DNA from: Paguma larvata
Taxonomy: Eukaryota > Chordata > Mammalia > Carnivora > Viverridae
NCBI GenBank assembly: GCA_030068075.1
Contig: CM057843.1
Coordinates: 10,682,001 to 10,746,000 of the forward strand
DNA length: 64,000 nt
Direction: 5' to 3'
Shown: piece by piece, positions 1 through 11,884 of the stretch
Numbering within the stretch: position 1 is the first letter of the stretch
Layout of the letters: each line of letters begins with the position of its first letter
Program-made: the position numbers and the translations under genes
The notes under the pieces: model-generated
Told to the model about the DNA's origin: nothing
The model's input: the letters and a program-made list of their open reading frames with translations, nothing else
The model's database searches: none

Positions 1-70
1 GGACTAAAATAAGTTCTACCTGCAGCTTACACAGCAGGCAGCCCCATCGCCCCGAGGTCAGCTCTCTGGC

Positions 71-91
71 TGTGTGTGTGTGTGTGTGTGT
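71..91. repeat. (TG)n microsatellite
   Basis: About ten TG units after CTCTCTGGC. Confidence 0.9.
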
Positions 92-410
92 AGGGGCAAG
101 GGGTACCCAGGAAGGATGAATCACAAATGTTTAGGCTCCTCTTCTGTCTCTTTTTGTTGGTCCTTAAGTCAAATGTATTTTGAAATACGTCGACTAAATG
201 CATAGATGTACAGTATTTTATTAACCACCATAATTTTGACAAATTAAAACGCTTGAAGATAAATGGTAATTGCTACAGTCTCAGGGCCTAGTTATTTTCC
301 ACTGGGTCAGACTTTGCTGTTGTGGTAAACAGTTAGTTTATTCTGGCGCCTCGAAGCATTCGTCGGTGCCTCAGAGGCCCTTAGGTGTTGTGGGTCCCGA
401 ACGTCTTTGG

Positions 411-580
411 AGCGGTGGTCTCCGGACTTCAGTGTCCGTCAGAATCGCCTGGAGGGATTGTAAGACCCAGATTCCTCGGCCCCGTCGCTGGAGACTCTGG
501 TGTGCACGCGAGCGTTTGCATTTCTAGCAAGTTCCCGGGTGACGCTGGTGTGGCTGGTGCAGGGACTGCATGTGGAATGG
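411..580 (+). mobile_element. MER5-like hAT relic
   Basis: CTTCAGTGTCCGTCAGAATC, GCCTGGAGGGATTGTAAGAC and GTTTGCATTTCTAGCAAGTT match the MER5A pattern. It is diverged and the ends are eroded. Confidence 0.75.
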
Positions 581-733
581 CCCCACTTGAGGGTTTAGGA
601 CATCCCGGCAGAGGATGCATTCACGCAGAGCGTGTTAGACCGGGTCCCCGTGCCCAGCTGCCCTTGGCAGAGAGAGAGGATGGTTCCGGCAGGCCCTCAC
701 TTATCTCTTCTGTGTTCTGTGGCCTCTTCACAG

Positions 734-818
734 GAAGCAGGAGCTGGCCAACAGCTCAGATGTGACCTTCCCAGACCGGCCGCTGTCCCCTCCTCTCACC
801 GCGCCTCCCACCATGAAG
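734..818 (+). CDS. RAP1GAP2: RAP1GAP2 exon A: N-terminal Pro-rich linker
   Basis: The 85-nt exon starts with one base that completes a split codon. It then encodes KQELANSSDVTF followed by PDRPLSPPLTAPPTMK (28 codons), about residues 28-55 of the human protein as I recall it. It lies just after the N-terminal segment that carries the 14-3-3-binding serine, which is outside the window. The acceptor is ..CTTCACAG and the donor AAG/GTAAGA, ending in phase 0. The segment is rich in Pro and Ser and is predicted to be disordered, with no catalytic role. The final ATGAAG sits in a reasonable Kozak context (CCACCATGA) and is in frame with the next exon, so it could serve as an internal start. I recall SDATLPD in human where SDVTFPD is read here. 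Confidence 0.93.
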
Positions 819-2224
819 GTAAGAGGCTTAGAGTTGGGGAGTGGGCGGAGGAGGTGGCTGTCCCTTCAGCTCCAGGCCTGGCTGCTTCTGTCCAGTGGGA
901 GCCATGGAGCGCCCTGACCCCTCAGGAGGCAGTGTCCACCCAAGCTCCCCAGTGTGGGAGGGAAGTGTGACTGAGACTTGGGGGTGTCAGCGGCAGTGAG
1001 GAAATAGACCGGGGCTGAATGGGGTTGGCGAGAGGCCTTGGGGAGCTGTGGGGTCCAGCTTAAGGGGCCCAGGCAGGAGTAAGCGAGGAGACTCGGAATG
1101 CAGCCTGGTGCCTGAAGGGACCACTGCCCAGGAGGGCTGCCTTGCTCTGCGGTCGGGGAAGGCAGGGTCCTGTCGGGCGGGACCCTCCTGGGACTTGAAT
1201 GGCACTTGCATGCTGGTCTCCCTGCCTCTGACTGGCCCTCCTGGGCTGGCCCCGTCACCCCCATCTGGGAGAGTTACCCTGGAGCTTCTGGGGGCTGGAA
1301 ATTCTTTTCCTATTAGCACTTCATTCGCAAGTCTCTTTCCTGGGAGAGGGCCCAGAACCCCAGGCCCTGACTGCTCATTCCTAGAGAGGGGCAGGCCACG
1401 GTACCCTCCCCCCCATGCCCTTCCCTCTCCCCCCTCCCCCTGCCCCCCCAGGATGGTTACAGGGCTGAGCTGGCTCTCAGGGAGGACTCTGGCCCAGCCA
1501 GTGTTGCTGCCTAGGCAGCGGTGCCCCTCCTTCTTTCCCCTCCTCCTTCCCTCTCACAGCTTGCCAGGTGAGGACTAGCTCTGAAGAGGTCACCTGCTTC
1601 CTGAGTCATCTGAGGGGACATCTAGGCCAGCCTCCATCTCTGTCCGGGGGGCTCTGCTATGAAATGACTCACAAGGAAATGGTTCAGTGTCTCTCCCCTG
1701 TTGCTCTCTGCTGTACCCCCTCTGCCCTGACCTAATCTGCGGCACAGTGACACCCCCCCCAGAGGAAGTAGATGAGAGCCACCTTTCCATTACCATCCCG
1801 CATTGAATGCTCACCACGTGGAGAGCCCTGCGGTGTGCCTCGAGGCGGGTGGGTGGGGGTGTATCCTGGAATGACAGCCAGAGCCTGCCCTGGTTGGGTC
1901 AGGGGTTCGGGAGTGGCTGGGGTGCAGGACTGAGTGAGGACGGCTCTGCTTTCTACCTGGAGGGGTACCCAGGGGCACTGACAGCCAGACAGCCTCTGTC
2001 AGCCAGTCTGCACGGGGTAATGGCGAGAAGCAGGTCACCGTTCTGAGTGTCAGCCCCTTGGTCTGCAGGTTTGGACGTGGGATGTTTGTCACCGTGCTCA
2101 TGGGTGGTAGGAGTTTGTGGGGAGAACCCCGAAAGTCTCCTAGGAGGCGTCCCTGAGTTCTCTTGGCAGCCTCATTTACTCACATGCTCGTTTAATTCAT
2201 TCAGCTCCCGGTATGTGCTCCAAT

Positions 2225-2715
2225 GTTGTATTAGTCAGGACTCTTGGGTACCAGTGACAGAAACAAACTCACTTTGGCTTAGGCATAAAAGGGAATTTCT
2301 TGCTTTCTAATGGCAACTATAGACTCCAGGCATGGCTGCATCTGCGATCTGACTCCTTCCATCTCTCTTCTGTGCTGGTTTCATTCTTTGTCAAGCTCTG
2401 TCTCTGTCGTGGCAGGATGGGGACCGTAGCTCCTACCTGCTAAGTAACTTCAGTGGAAAGAAGAGTATCTTTCCCCCAGCAGTTCTAACAAAAGTCCCAG
2501 GGAGGAAGCTCGAGGGCCTGGTGTAGGTCACCTGTCTATCTCTGAACCAATCATCGCGGCCAGAGAGATGGAGGCTCTGATTGGCCAGACCTGCTCGCAC
2601 ACCCACTGTCTAAGCCCAAAGAACTGAGAGTGGGGAAAGGGTGGTTCCTCAAGGGAAAGTGAGGGTGTCATTAGGAGAAGATGGGGAGCTGGAGGTAGGG
2701 CAGGCAAGACCAAAC
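2225..2715 (+). repeat. Ancient dispersed repeat, family not named
   Basis: TTGTATTAGTCAGGACTCTT at the left end, GAACCAATCATCGCGGCC and GAGAGTGGGGAAAGGGTGGT read as a common old mammalian interspersed repeat. I cannot name the family from memory. Confidence 0.5.
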
Positions 2716-2726
2716 AGCTTTCTCCA

Positions 2727-3045
2727 CCAGTGCTGACCAGGTGCCAGGCCCGGTGCTGAGGGCTGGGGACCGCCTGCCCTCCTGGAGCTTGTAGTCTAGC
2801 TAGGGAGACGAAAGTTGAAAAACGAACTTGAAGATGCAGGATGGACAGTTAGGTGTGGTCAGGCTTCCAAAGGAGAACCCCGGCGTAGCTTGGGGACGAT
2901 ACGAGGGGTGTGTGTGTGTGTGGGAATCCAGCCTCACCTTGGAGAGGGTCAGGGAGGACTGCTTAGGAAGTGATGTTGAAGCTGAGCCCTGAGAGTCGAG
3001 TAGGACTTCGCCGGGCAAAGGCGCGGTCAGACTGGAGGAGAGCGT
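2727..3045. repeat. L2-like or similar ancient repeat
   Basis: ACCAGGTGCCAGGCCCGGTG and GGAGCTTGTAGTCTAGCTAG resemble a widespread old repeat that is also seen at 23235 and 32735. Confidence 0.45.
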
Positions 3046-3056
3046 CTAGGTACTTG

Positions 3057-3140
3057 CTACTCAGAGTGAGGCCAAGGGACCGGCAAGGCCCGCATCATTT
3101 GGGAGCTCCTTAGAAGTGCAGATCTCAGAATCGGCATTGG
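3057..3140 (-). mobile_element. MER5-like hAT fragment, antisense
   Basis: GCATCATTTGGGAGCTCCTT and AGAAGTGCAGATCTCAGAAT match the reverse complement of MER5A. Only part is present. Confidence 0.6.
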
Positions 3141-3183
3141 CATTCCCGACTGCTCTGCAGAAGGTGCTGCGGGCTCTGTGGGC

Positions 3184-3226
3184 CCTGGGGCAGGAGGGAA
3201 GGGGCCTGGGGCAGGAGGGAAGGCAG
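3184..3226. repeat. Two-copy tandem repeat, about 21 bp
   Basis: CCTGGGGCAGGAGGGAAGG occurs twice in succession with a GGG spacer. Confidence 0.85.
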
Positions 3227-3315
3227 AATGGCCAGAGCATCCGGTTAGGGATGGAGAGGCAGACCCTTGCAAGTTTTATTTTACTTATTATTATTAATTT
3301 TTAGTCTGGTCTGAG

Positions 3316-3650
3316 AACATTTTAGTATGTTGAAGTATAGTTGACATGCAATGTTACACGAGTTTCAGGTGTACAGCGTAGTGGTCGGACAAGTCTGTGT
3401 GTTACGCGGTACCCGCAAGTCACCACACGCCATTCCAGCGCCATTGACTATCTTCCCTATGCTGTGCGTTTCTTTTTTTTAATGTTTATTTATTTTTGAG
3501 AGAAAGAACCTCAAGGTCATGACCTGAACCAAAGTCGGACGCTTAACCCCCTGGGCCACCCAGGCGCCCCTATGCTGTGCCTTTTATCCCCGTGATTTTT
3601 TTTGTACCTTCTATCCCCTTCACCCACTCTGCTCATCCTGCCCACCTCGA
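3316..3650 (-). mobile_element. L1 3'-end fragment, antisense, split by a SINE
   Basis: Stretches such as TTGAAGTATAGTTGACATGC and TTTCAGGTGTACAGC match the carnivore L1 3' UTR family also seen at 53620-53660. The match resumes after the SINE with TTTTATCCCCGTGA. Confidence 0.7.
3468..3567 (-). mobile_element. CanSINE, internally deleted, antisense
   Basis: A T-rich tail and ..TTTATTTATTTTTGAGAG lead directly to TCATGACCTGA and the head CCACCCAGGCGCCCC, so the middle is deleted. A 13-bp duplication CCCTATGCTGTGC lies at 3455-3467 and 3568-3580. It inserted into an L1 3' end fragment. Confidence 0.88.
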
Positions 3651-3654
3651 CCCT

Positions 3655-4180
3655 TAGAAGCTTTGTTAAAGATTTTGGGCTTTATCCTAACTAAGGGCAC
3701 TGATGTCACCGAAGATTTTAGTCAGAGCACTGGCGAGATGATGCAACTTTTGGAAAATCACCCCGGCTCTTGCGAGGAGGAGAGTGGAAAGTGAGGTAGG
3801 AGTGGGAGGCCACCGAGGGAGTCCAGTGCAGAGGGAGCTAGGGAATGACGGTGGCCTGTCTCTGAGGGTCTGTGGGGTGATTTGGAAATGGTCAGATCTC
3901 TGATTTCCTAGGAGGTCGATTGATGAGTTAGGAGGATATGGGGACAGGTAGGAGGCAAGAGTGGCCCCAGGTTTGGAACAACCGATAAATGGCACAGCCG
4001 TTCTCTGAGGCGGTGGACCCGAGAGGGGGTCCAGAGCTTCAGTTCTAAGTGCTATGCTGCACATGCTCGGGGCACCAGTGGGGGCGTCAGTGAGCTGCTG
4101 AGTATGTGGAGGCCAGACTCAGAAGGAGGGTCTGGATTGGAGGCAGTAATCTAGAGCCATTCTTCTAGAGGTGGGAGTTA
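3655..4180. repeat. Ancient dispersed repeat, continuation
   Basis: TGATGTCACCGAAGATTTTAG and AAAATCACCCCGGCTC belong to the same old family as 2727-3045, separated by the L1/SINE block. Confidence 0.4.
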
Positions 4181-4186
4181 AATTCT

Positions 4187-4380
4187 ATCTTTTTAACAGT
4201 TATTTAGTTTTGAGAGACAGAGACAGACCATGAGCAGGGGAGAGACAGAGAGAGGAGACAGAATCCGAAGCGGGCTCCAGGCTCTGAGCTGTCAGCACAG
4301 AGACCGATGTGGGGCTCGAACCCATGAGCCGTGAGATCATGACCTGAGCCGAAGTCCGACGCTTAACTAACCCCCTTGGG
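4187..4380 (-). mobile_element. CanSINE, antisense
   Basis: Contains GAGAGACAGAGACAGACC, GCTCCAGGCTCTGAGCTGTC, GATCATGACCTGAGCC and GTCCGACGCTTAAC. The extreme 5' head (CACCCAGGCGCCCC) has been replaced by CCCCCTTGGGG. Confidence 0.85.
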
Positions 4381-5039
4381 GTGGAAGGGCAGGCCAAGGG
4401 CAGCGGGTGCTCCAGGGAGAGGGTGCAGCGAAAAGAGGAGAGATTCCTGGGGCGGCCCTTGAGGGGCTCCCCCAGGCAAAGGCTGATGTGGAGGAGGCTG
4501 GAGACTGGCAGGAGGAGCGTTTCACGAAGGAGGAACGGGCAGCTGTGTGAGCCGCTGCAGAGAGGCCAAGTGGCCTGGGGGCGCCGGTGCCGTGACTCAG
4601 AACAGTTGCGGGGAGGGAGGACTGGACAGCAGGCAGGGGGGTGTTGAGGAGCGAGTGGAAATGTTGAAAGGGGGGAACCAGGAGGATGCGTGGATATAGG
4701 AGGGAGGGGGCTGATCACGAATCTGGAGCGCAAGAGAGAGTTTATTAGTTAACATTGTGATTCATTCAAAAAATTATTTATGGCCGTACACTGGGTCCCT
4801 GACCCTGCCCTGTCCTGGCCAGCACAGGGCCCGGCAGGCTGGCGGGGGGTGAAGGAAGGCCGGCCTGATTGGGACTCCGGGCCCCCTCAGAGCGGAGCAG
4901 GAACCTATGGGGCGGCTGTACTGTCCAAAGCCCCAAGGCCAAGGTTAGAGCTGAGGACTGAGAGGAAGATGTGAGGGGTCACCCTGAGGACTCACACTGG
5001 GGTTGAGACCCTTCTGTGGTTGGTGTTGGGGGTCAGTGA

Positions 5040-5070
5040 GTGCGCGTGTGTGTGCACGCGCGCGTGCGTG
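5040..5070. repeat. Alternating purine-pyrimidine (GT/GC) tract
   Basis: 31 bases alternate strictly between purine and pyrimidine, with a CG-rich core ACGCGCGCGTGCGTG. This is a Z-DNA-prone composition. Confidence 0.85.
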
Positions 5071-6040
5071 GTGTACCTGGACTTAAGGGTCTCTTTATGA
5101 CTATTATTTGGGCTTATTCTGTGGCAAAGACCTAGCCTGTGGCTGCGGTTAATAGGCCGTCTGTGGCTAGGATATTTTTTGTCCTTTGGCAAAGCAGACT
5201 GACTCATATGGTTAAAACCACAGGCCTCATGCCAGCCTGCTCATCACGGAGGGAGCGTCCCTTTTGTGACTGCACTTACCGAGTCACGTTCCGCTCATCC
5301 CGACGCTTCCCTGCATTGAACTCCTTGAGGGCAGCGTGCTGTTCTCTGGGTCCCCTGGCCGGGACGGTGCCTGGTAGGTGTTTATGCTGTGTCAGCCGTG
5401 TGGGACCTCCAGGCCCGAGGAGCCCGTGCTTGGTCTACGGCCTCTCTGGTTTTGCTTGACTGTTACATCCCAGCAGATGTCTCTCTCTAGGTAACGCTTT
5501 TCTAAATTAAGCCCTCACACATGTGTTCTTACAGATGCCTGAGGCTCGCTCCTTCCTCATCTGTCTAGGCAGAGTCTCCTGCCTGCACGGACCTGGGCTC
5601 GCCCTGGTGACGTCCGTGTCCAGGGTGGGACGGGGCCTCTGCCTTGCTGATACCTCCCGACGTCCCCAGGTCGTTACTGCACACTGAGGTCTGAGGCGTC
5701 CAGGGTGGAGGCCAGATTCTCTCTGGGGTCTCCGGCTCTGGGGGTTCCGCAGCACTGCCCCTGCCCCACTCCCAGCCTCTGGGCCGCAGGAGCAGGTCTC
5801 CCCTGGTCCCCTTGGCCCCGCAGGCCTGGGGCGGGGGTGGCAGGCACACCCCTTCGGTGGATTAGCTTGGGAGTCACAGAATGTCAGGGATGGACGACTC
5901 ATTTCTTTTGTAGGTGAATTGGGTGGGAAATTGGACTCACCTAAGGTCCCCCTGAAGATTCTTGTGTTTCTCCTGTGGTCGGCATAGTAGGCTAAATTCC
6001 AGACCCAAACCAGTTTTGCTAAAGTGCTTCCCTCATCTCC

Positions 6041-6057
6041 CCCCCCCCCCCCCCCCC
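6041..6057. repeat. Poly(C) tract
   Basis: About 17 consecutive C after CTCATCT. Confidence 0.9.
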
Positions 6058-7889
6058 ACAGCCAGGACAGCTGCTGCCAGGGCGGCTGCCAGGAAGGGAC
6101 TGCCAGGGCAGAGGGAGCCCCCAGCCTCCTCTTGCCAGGCCCCTGCCCCCACTGGGTGCCTGATGCAACTGGTCTTCACTCCCCCTCCCCCACCCCTTTG
6201 CTGTTTGTGTTTTTCAGGGTTTTTTCTTTCTTTCTTTTTTTTTTTCCTAATATGAAACTGAGAAAAAGCAACCAAAGAGATGCTAAGCAGATGGGCTGAA
6301 CGAGAGCCCAGTGCCAGCCCGAACTCACACTGTGGATGGTGCAGGGTGGGCTGGGAGAGGGGTTTGGGGCTGTCTCCCTGGGAATGCCGTGGATTGCTTC
6401 CAGGTCCACAGTTTATAGGATCTGGTTTTCGTGCCTAAATGGATCACTAGGCGGTTAGGGAGGGCACACTGCGTGTGCCCAGCACTGCGCTGGGCTCTGC
6501 GGGGTCAAACCGAGGCCACAGCCCTCACCCCTCAAAGAACCTGCTGTCTACGGCAGGCCTTAACCGAGCAGAAGAAACCATATGGCTCAGCATGTGACAA
6601 GCCCAAATGTGTCATGTGGCTCCAGCGGGGTGGAGAGGAGTGAGGGTGGCTTCTTGGGGAGGCAGGTGGGGGAGGCGGAAGGGCCCCGACGGCGAGTGTA
6701 CGCTCGGGCTCACCCCCGGGACTGACCGGAGACGACAGCCTTTCTGGGCTTCGTGAAGCGAAGGGGTTGGGGGTGACCCTCCCGATTCTCTCCCAGCTCG
6801 TAATGAATATGTTGAAGGTGACATCGTCGGGCCTAGTTCTGACCTTGATCTGAACTGTCGTACTCGTCTCTGGATCCCCACTAGGCCTGGTGTGGCCTGG
6901 GAAGCTGGGAGGTGACCCTTGCTCAGTCTCCTCTCTCCTCCCTTGAGTGAGTCTGACACCCCCTGCCTTCTCCAGCCCCCGTTATCCTACATTGCTGCTT
7001 TGGTACTCTGCTCTCCGTGACTCACGAATGCCCTCGAAACCCCCAGGGGTAGGTCAGGCAGGTATTAGTCTCCAGATGCTAGGGAGGAAAATGGAGTCCG
7101 AGGAGCCTTCCCTGCACCCTCTTCATTCCCTTTGGGCAGAGCTGCGCAGGTTCCTCCTCCCACCCTCCCAGGCTCTTGCTTTAAGGTCTGAGAGGGACCA
7201 CCCTCAGACTCGCACAAAGACTCCCATCAGCCATTCACTCCCCCTGGGGCAGGGCTGAGCTTTCCTTTCGGGCTAGTAGCTGGCTCCTAGCTGGCCCCAG
7301 GCCCAACGCCAGCCCTTCCGTTTGTTCCTGGTTCCTGCCTCCCCTCTTCTGTCCACGCTTGGAAGGAAGACTGCCCCCCTCCGTTAGGGTTGGGTGAGGG
7401 GGTGTCAGCCCCCCTGAAGTCTATCAATGTTGTATGGATGAGGTATGGAGGCATTTGTGGAGAGGATGTTGGGGACCTTCTGGGGGCAAGAAGGGCTCAA
7501 GGACATAGTAGGCAGGTTTGGTTTCTCCCTCTTCGAGCCCTGGAGGGGCACGTGAGTATTAGGAGACATATATGTTCCCTCGTTACCACCACGGCACAGG
7601 TTCTCTCGGCGATGATCAGGGCCCTGGGAGAGCTGTCTCTGGTCTCCACACAGACCCCATTTATGTCACCTGTCCAGATGTCATCCCCTAGGGAGCTGCT
7701 TCCCAGGAGCCCAAGGACAGTGTAGCCATGAGGAAGGGCTCGCCCGGATCTGTGTCTGCGGGGGCGCGCCTTGGAGGCTTTAAGAACATGGAGATGTCTG
7801 TGTGTGCACCACCTGCAGGGAGCCCCGCCTCGCGTGTGCGTATGTGCACACATGCAGCTAGCTTACACTTCTTGCATATCACTTTAGGT

Positions 7890-9180
7890 GTAACTGCCTT
7901 TTAAAAAATTTGCTTACGTCGAAATGCATAAATCTTAACTGTACACTATTATTAATGGATATATTCGTGTGACCCATACCTGATTCAGGGATAGGAAATT
8001 TCTGTCTCCCCGGAATGTTCCACTGTGTCCCTTTCTAGTCACCCCCCCCAACCCACAACTACCCCTGCCACAGAAGCAACCAGCGCTCTGATTTTTTCCA
8101 CTATAAATTTATTTTGCCTGTTCTAGAGCTCATTGAAAGAAATCTTGTATTATATATTCCCTATGTCCAGCTCAGCCTAAGGTCTGTGAGATTTGCCCGA
8201 GCTGCTGAGTGTGTTGGTAGTTTGTTCCTTTTTATGGCCATTGTATGAGTACACCCCAGTTTCTTCATTCTCCTGTTGAGGGACGTTTGGGTCATTTCCA
8301 ACTTTCGGCTGTAATGAATAGCCAAATGCTATGCACATTCTGATTTGCTTTGTCTTGTTTTGTTGTTTTTGTTTTTTGGAGATGTGTTTTCGTTTCTCTT
8401 AGGTAAATATCTAGAGTGAAATTGCTGGGTCAACGGGTAGGTGAATGGTTAACCTTATACGCGCCCGCCGATTGCCAAATGGTTGTACCGTTTTACATTC
8501 CCGCTGGCAATGTTATGAGAATTTCGATCGCTCCACATCCTCGCCAGCATTTGCCATTGTCAGTCTATTTAATTTTAGTCACTTGAGTGGGCATGTAGGG
8601 GCATCTCATTGTGGTTTTAGTTTGCATTTTCCTGATGACTAATGACATTGAATATTTTTTCACATGCTTGTGGACCGTCTCATAGTTCTTTTGCCCCATG
8701 TTTCCCTTTAAAGTCGGGTTGTCTTCTTGTAGCCATTCTTTATGTAGTCTGGGTACAAGTTAGTTACTTTTTTTTTTAAGATTTTATTTTTAAGTACTCT
8801 CTACACCCCAGTATGGGTCTCGAACTCACAATGCTGAGATCAACGGTCACATACTCTGCACATGCCCCAGTTCATACTTCTTAATAGTGCCTTCGATGAA
8901 CCGAAGTTTTAATTTTGACAATGTCTAACTTTACATTTTACATCTGTTGCTTTCTGTGTCTTAAGAAGTGTGTGCTCAGTCCATATCACAAACATTCCTT
9001 CTAGAAGCTTTATGGTTTTAGCTGTAGGCCTCAGAGCCATCACAATTTAATTGTGTATGGCATGATACAGAATCTAGGTCCATGTATTCCCATATAGATG
9101 TGGAAAGACTTGAATTGCTCTAGTGCCTTAGTCAAAGGTCCACTGGCCATATACATGGATTTTTATGGTTGTTTCTATAA
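7890..9180 (-). mobile_element. Old L1 3' end, antisense
   Basis: Reads as the reverse complement of an L1M-type 3' UTR. Visible landmarks include GACGTTTGGGTCATTTCCAA, ATTGCTGGGTCAACGGGTAG, TTTTACATTCCCGCTGG and TTTGCATTTTCCTGATGACT. It is diverged and interrupted by the short SINE at 8768-8868. Confidence 0.75.
8768..8868 (-). mobile_element. Short older CanSINE, antisense
   Basis: Starts with a T run and AAGATTTTATTTTTAAGTA, then GGGTCTCGAACTCACAATGC and GAGATCAA. It is the short form that lacks the CT-rich 3' body and is diverged. It lies in an antisense L1. Confidence 0.75.
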
Positions 9181-9399
9181 GCCATGGTGCTTCTCTGGAT
9201 GTGGGATGGCAAATCCGTGACACTGGTGCTGTCACTCCGCCCTCCTGGCCCGCGGCGGATGTTAGTAATTGATCACAGCACTCTTTCCCATGAGTTCGAA
9301 TGCGGTCTCAGAATCCTCTCCATCAAAGCACCGCAGGCGGCCGCTGCCAATCATTGGAGTTGACATTTGAGATGAATTACTTCTGGCATCTCTGATTGA

Positions 9400-9525
9400 A
9401 ATTGTCAGAGGAGGTTAAATTATTTGCTCAAGGTCCCATGGCTGGTGAGTACAGAGCCAGGATTTGGACTCAGGTCCGTCTGTGTGCCTCTGGAGCCTGT
9501 GCTGTCTTAAACACTATTCCAGACT
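9400..9525 (-). mobile_element. MIR relic, antisense
   Basis: GGTCCCATGGCTGGTGAGTA and CAGGATTTGGACTCAGGTCC are reverse-MIR landmarks. Confidence 0.7.
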
Positions 9526-9544
9526 CCTTTGTGTGAATCATTTG

Positions 9545-9715
9545 AGCGTGTTACTTAATCTCCCTCACCTCTAATTTCTTCCCCTGTCGTGGAGGGACAA
9601 TGGCCATCTGACCTGGAGGAGGAGGTGTGAGGAGTTATGAGGTAATCCATGAGGTAGCTAGTAGAGTGCTAACACATAGTAGGTGGTCAATAATTGGTTG
9701 TGAGGATAATGATGG
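9545..9715 (+). mobile_element. MIR relic, sense
   Basis: GTTACTTAATCTCCCTCACC, GAGTTATGAGGTAATCC and AACACATAGTAGGTGGTCAA. Confidence 0.7.
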
Positions 9716-9718
9716 TAA

Positions 9719-9828
9719 TTTTTTAAAAGATTTTATTTTTAAGTAATTTCTATACCCAACATGGGGCTCGAACCAATAACCCTGAGATCAAGAGTTGTAT
9801 GCTGCATGAACTGAGCCAGCCAGGTGCT
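9719..9828 (-). mobile_element. Short older CanSINE, antisense
   Basis: AAGATTTTATTTTTAAGTAA, GGGGCTCGAACC and GAGCCAGCCAGGTG give the same short form as 8768-8868. It is followed directly by a GAT-rich microsatellite. Confidence 0.8.
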
Positions 9829-9870
9829 GGCGATGGTGATGATGATGACGGTGATGATGATGATGATGTG
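9829..9870. repeat. (GATGGT/GAT)n microsatellite
   Basis: Imperfect GATGGTGATGATGATGACGG followed by repeated GAT units, ending in GTGGTTC. Confidence 0.85.
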
Positions 9871-10282
9871 GTTCTTGCCCTTGAGGAACATGTAGTCAGG
9901 GCTTCTCTCTAGGGAACTGGGAGCCACCAGTGTATGAGAGTCCCCGGCCTGTTCCCATGTAGCCTTGGGATCCTGGCCTTTGAACTGGAGGCATCGGAGA
10001 GGAGCCCTGCTTCCTAGACATTGCCAGTTGGAGCCTAGGCCACAGGACTTGGACTAGCCATGCGAGCCACTTGGGCCTTGTTCCTTCTCTCCCTTGTGTG
10101 GGGGGAATGGCTAGTCTTCCAGGATCCTTTCTCTGGGAACCCTCTTCCCCCCTCCTTTGAGTCTCCAGCCCACCCCCCTTTCCTTCCGACAGGCCGCATG
10201 GTCTCCCCCACTGTGGAGGCTATTCTCATTCCTTCGACCTGGACTTGGGCCCCTTCATATCTTTCTCAAAGATATGAAGCAA

Positions 10283-10505
10283 TATTGAGTAGTAGTTAAG
10301 AACACAGTTTCTGGAGCCAGTCTGCCTGAACTTAGGGTATTACCACTTCCTAGCTGTGTAACTTCTCTGTGCCTCAGTTTCCTCATTGGTAGAATAGAGA
10401 TATAAGAGAAGCTGCCTCGTGTGGTTGTGGTGGAGATTGAGGTGATGTGTGCGTATCACTTAGAACAGAGGCACTTAGCATGCGCTCCAGAAACATTAGT
10501 CATTA
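10283..10505 (+). mobile_element. MIR, sense, nearly full-length
   Basis: AGTAGTTAAGAACACAGTTT, CTAGCTGTGTAACTTCTCTG and TGCCTCAGTTTCCTCATTGG, then the CTTAGAACAGAGGC 3' end. Confidence 0.88.
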
Positions 10506-11289
10506 CGATACCTCCAGCGCACAGCACTGCTTAGAGGGCAAGTCTGGAAGGAAATGTACTGATTTTTCTGTTGTTAATATGGTTTCTTCTCAGTTCCCCC
10601 TGATTTCTTGCTCTGCCTGGTGGCCATGTTGAGGTGCCTCTCCCTGTCCAATGAACAAAACCGAAATTGCATTTTGTGTGATTGGCCCCACCTGAGCCCC
10701 GTGTCTCAGACCCCAAACCCTACCTGATAAGTGTGGGTGACAGTGAGGGTCTTGGAAAAAGGCCCAAACCAAGGGTCCTGCCCAGCAAACTCAGACCTGG
10801 GGAAGGGGTCTTCAGGGAGGGAGTATCCCTCTGGATCATGTTTCCATCCCTTTTGGTTGGGCTGCCCAGAGCCAGTCAGGGGTTACAGGTGAGGCTGGTC
10901 CCCATGGTGACAGAAAGGACCTGCAAGGCCAGCATCTGCAGAAAGGATTTTGGGGTGGGACTGAGAGTAGACTCGGGCAGTCCAGGGCCTTGGAGAATCC
11001 AGGGTTGGCCTTGGAAGGCATTTCGCGGTCTGTTCATCCCCATTAGGAGTGTCCCCTTCCTAATTCCTATTGTCTGTGGCTAATAATAAAATGAGTCTAT
11101 GCTTCTAGACAGGTCTTGTGCCCTGATAGAGAAGTTGGCATTCCGGGAGTCTCCCTGGGGATGCTTTCTTCACTGCTCCAGCCCTAGTCATGCCACCTGC
11201 CTTTGAAGGCTTGACCAGCTGTCCCACTCCCAACTCCGATGTCCCTGCTTATTTTGGGTCCTGCCTCCTGTGATGAGTGTGTGGGACAG

Positions 11290-11505
11290 AGCCTTGGGCC
11301 TGGTCCTGGAATTTAGCAAGTGTGTGACATTGTGCAGCTCAGTGATCTGTGACCCTCAGTCCCTTCGTTTGTGGACTCAGCCCACCCCATAGGGTTGCCG
11401 CGAGGATTACAGAAGGAAGTGGCTGAGTGAAGGCTCCGGAAGGCACGTGCACGTGCTGCACATCGGTATGTAATGGACACCAGTGGTTGTTATTGCGGGC
11501 AGTGA
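11290..11505 (+). mobile_element. MIR relic, sense
   Basis: GCAAGTGTGTGACATTGTGC, CCTCAGTCCCTTCGTTTGTG and GGGTTGCCGCGAGGATTACA. Confidence 0.7.
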
Positions 11506-11884
11506 GCTAAATGCCGGTGGGGCGGTTTCACTGATGATCCCACTCTTCTTCTCTTCCAGCTGCCATAGACGCTTCCTCGCGGAGAGTGGGTGGGGTCCTC
11601 CCAGATTCCATGCCTCGCCTTCCTCCTCCACTCCCATGCATGTGTGTCATTTACCTGACACTTGAGCCCAGTGTGTCTGGTGCTTCGGGGGGCAGTGGTT
11701 GGTGGGTTCTTTTTTTGTTCCCGAAGGGCTCTTACCCCCACAGTTATGCGCCCAAGTGGGTAACTCCTGAGTGTCTCTCTCCTGTTGGTTTCCCCACCCC
11801 ACCCCGGCCCTGGCAGATTCTCTACTCCCAGCTGAGTGTGGAGATGGAGTTTCAGGCCTTGGAGTATATGCTCCTTCCCTGGGG

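Larger units (their letters stand above)
1..733 (+). other. RAP1GAP2: Intron upstream of exon A (partial)
   Basis: This is the 3' part of an intron that begins before the window. It holds a (TG)n run near 71-91 and a MER5-like relic at 411-580. It ends in a pyrimidine-rich tract and CAG acceptor at 731-733. No other exon is visible. Confidence 0.8.
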
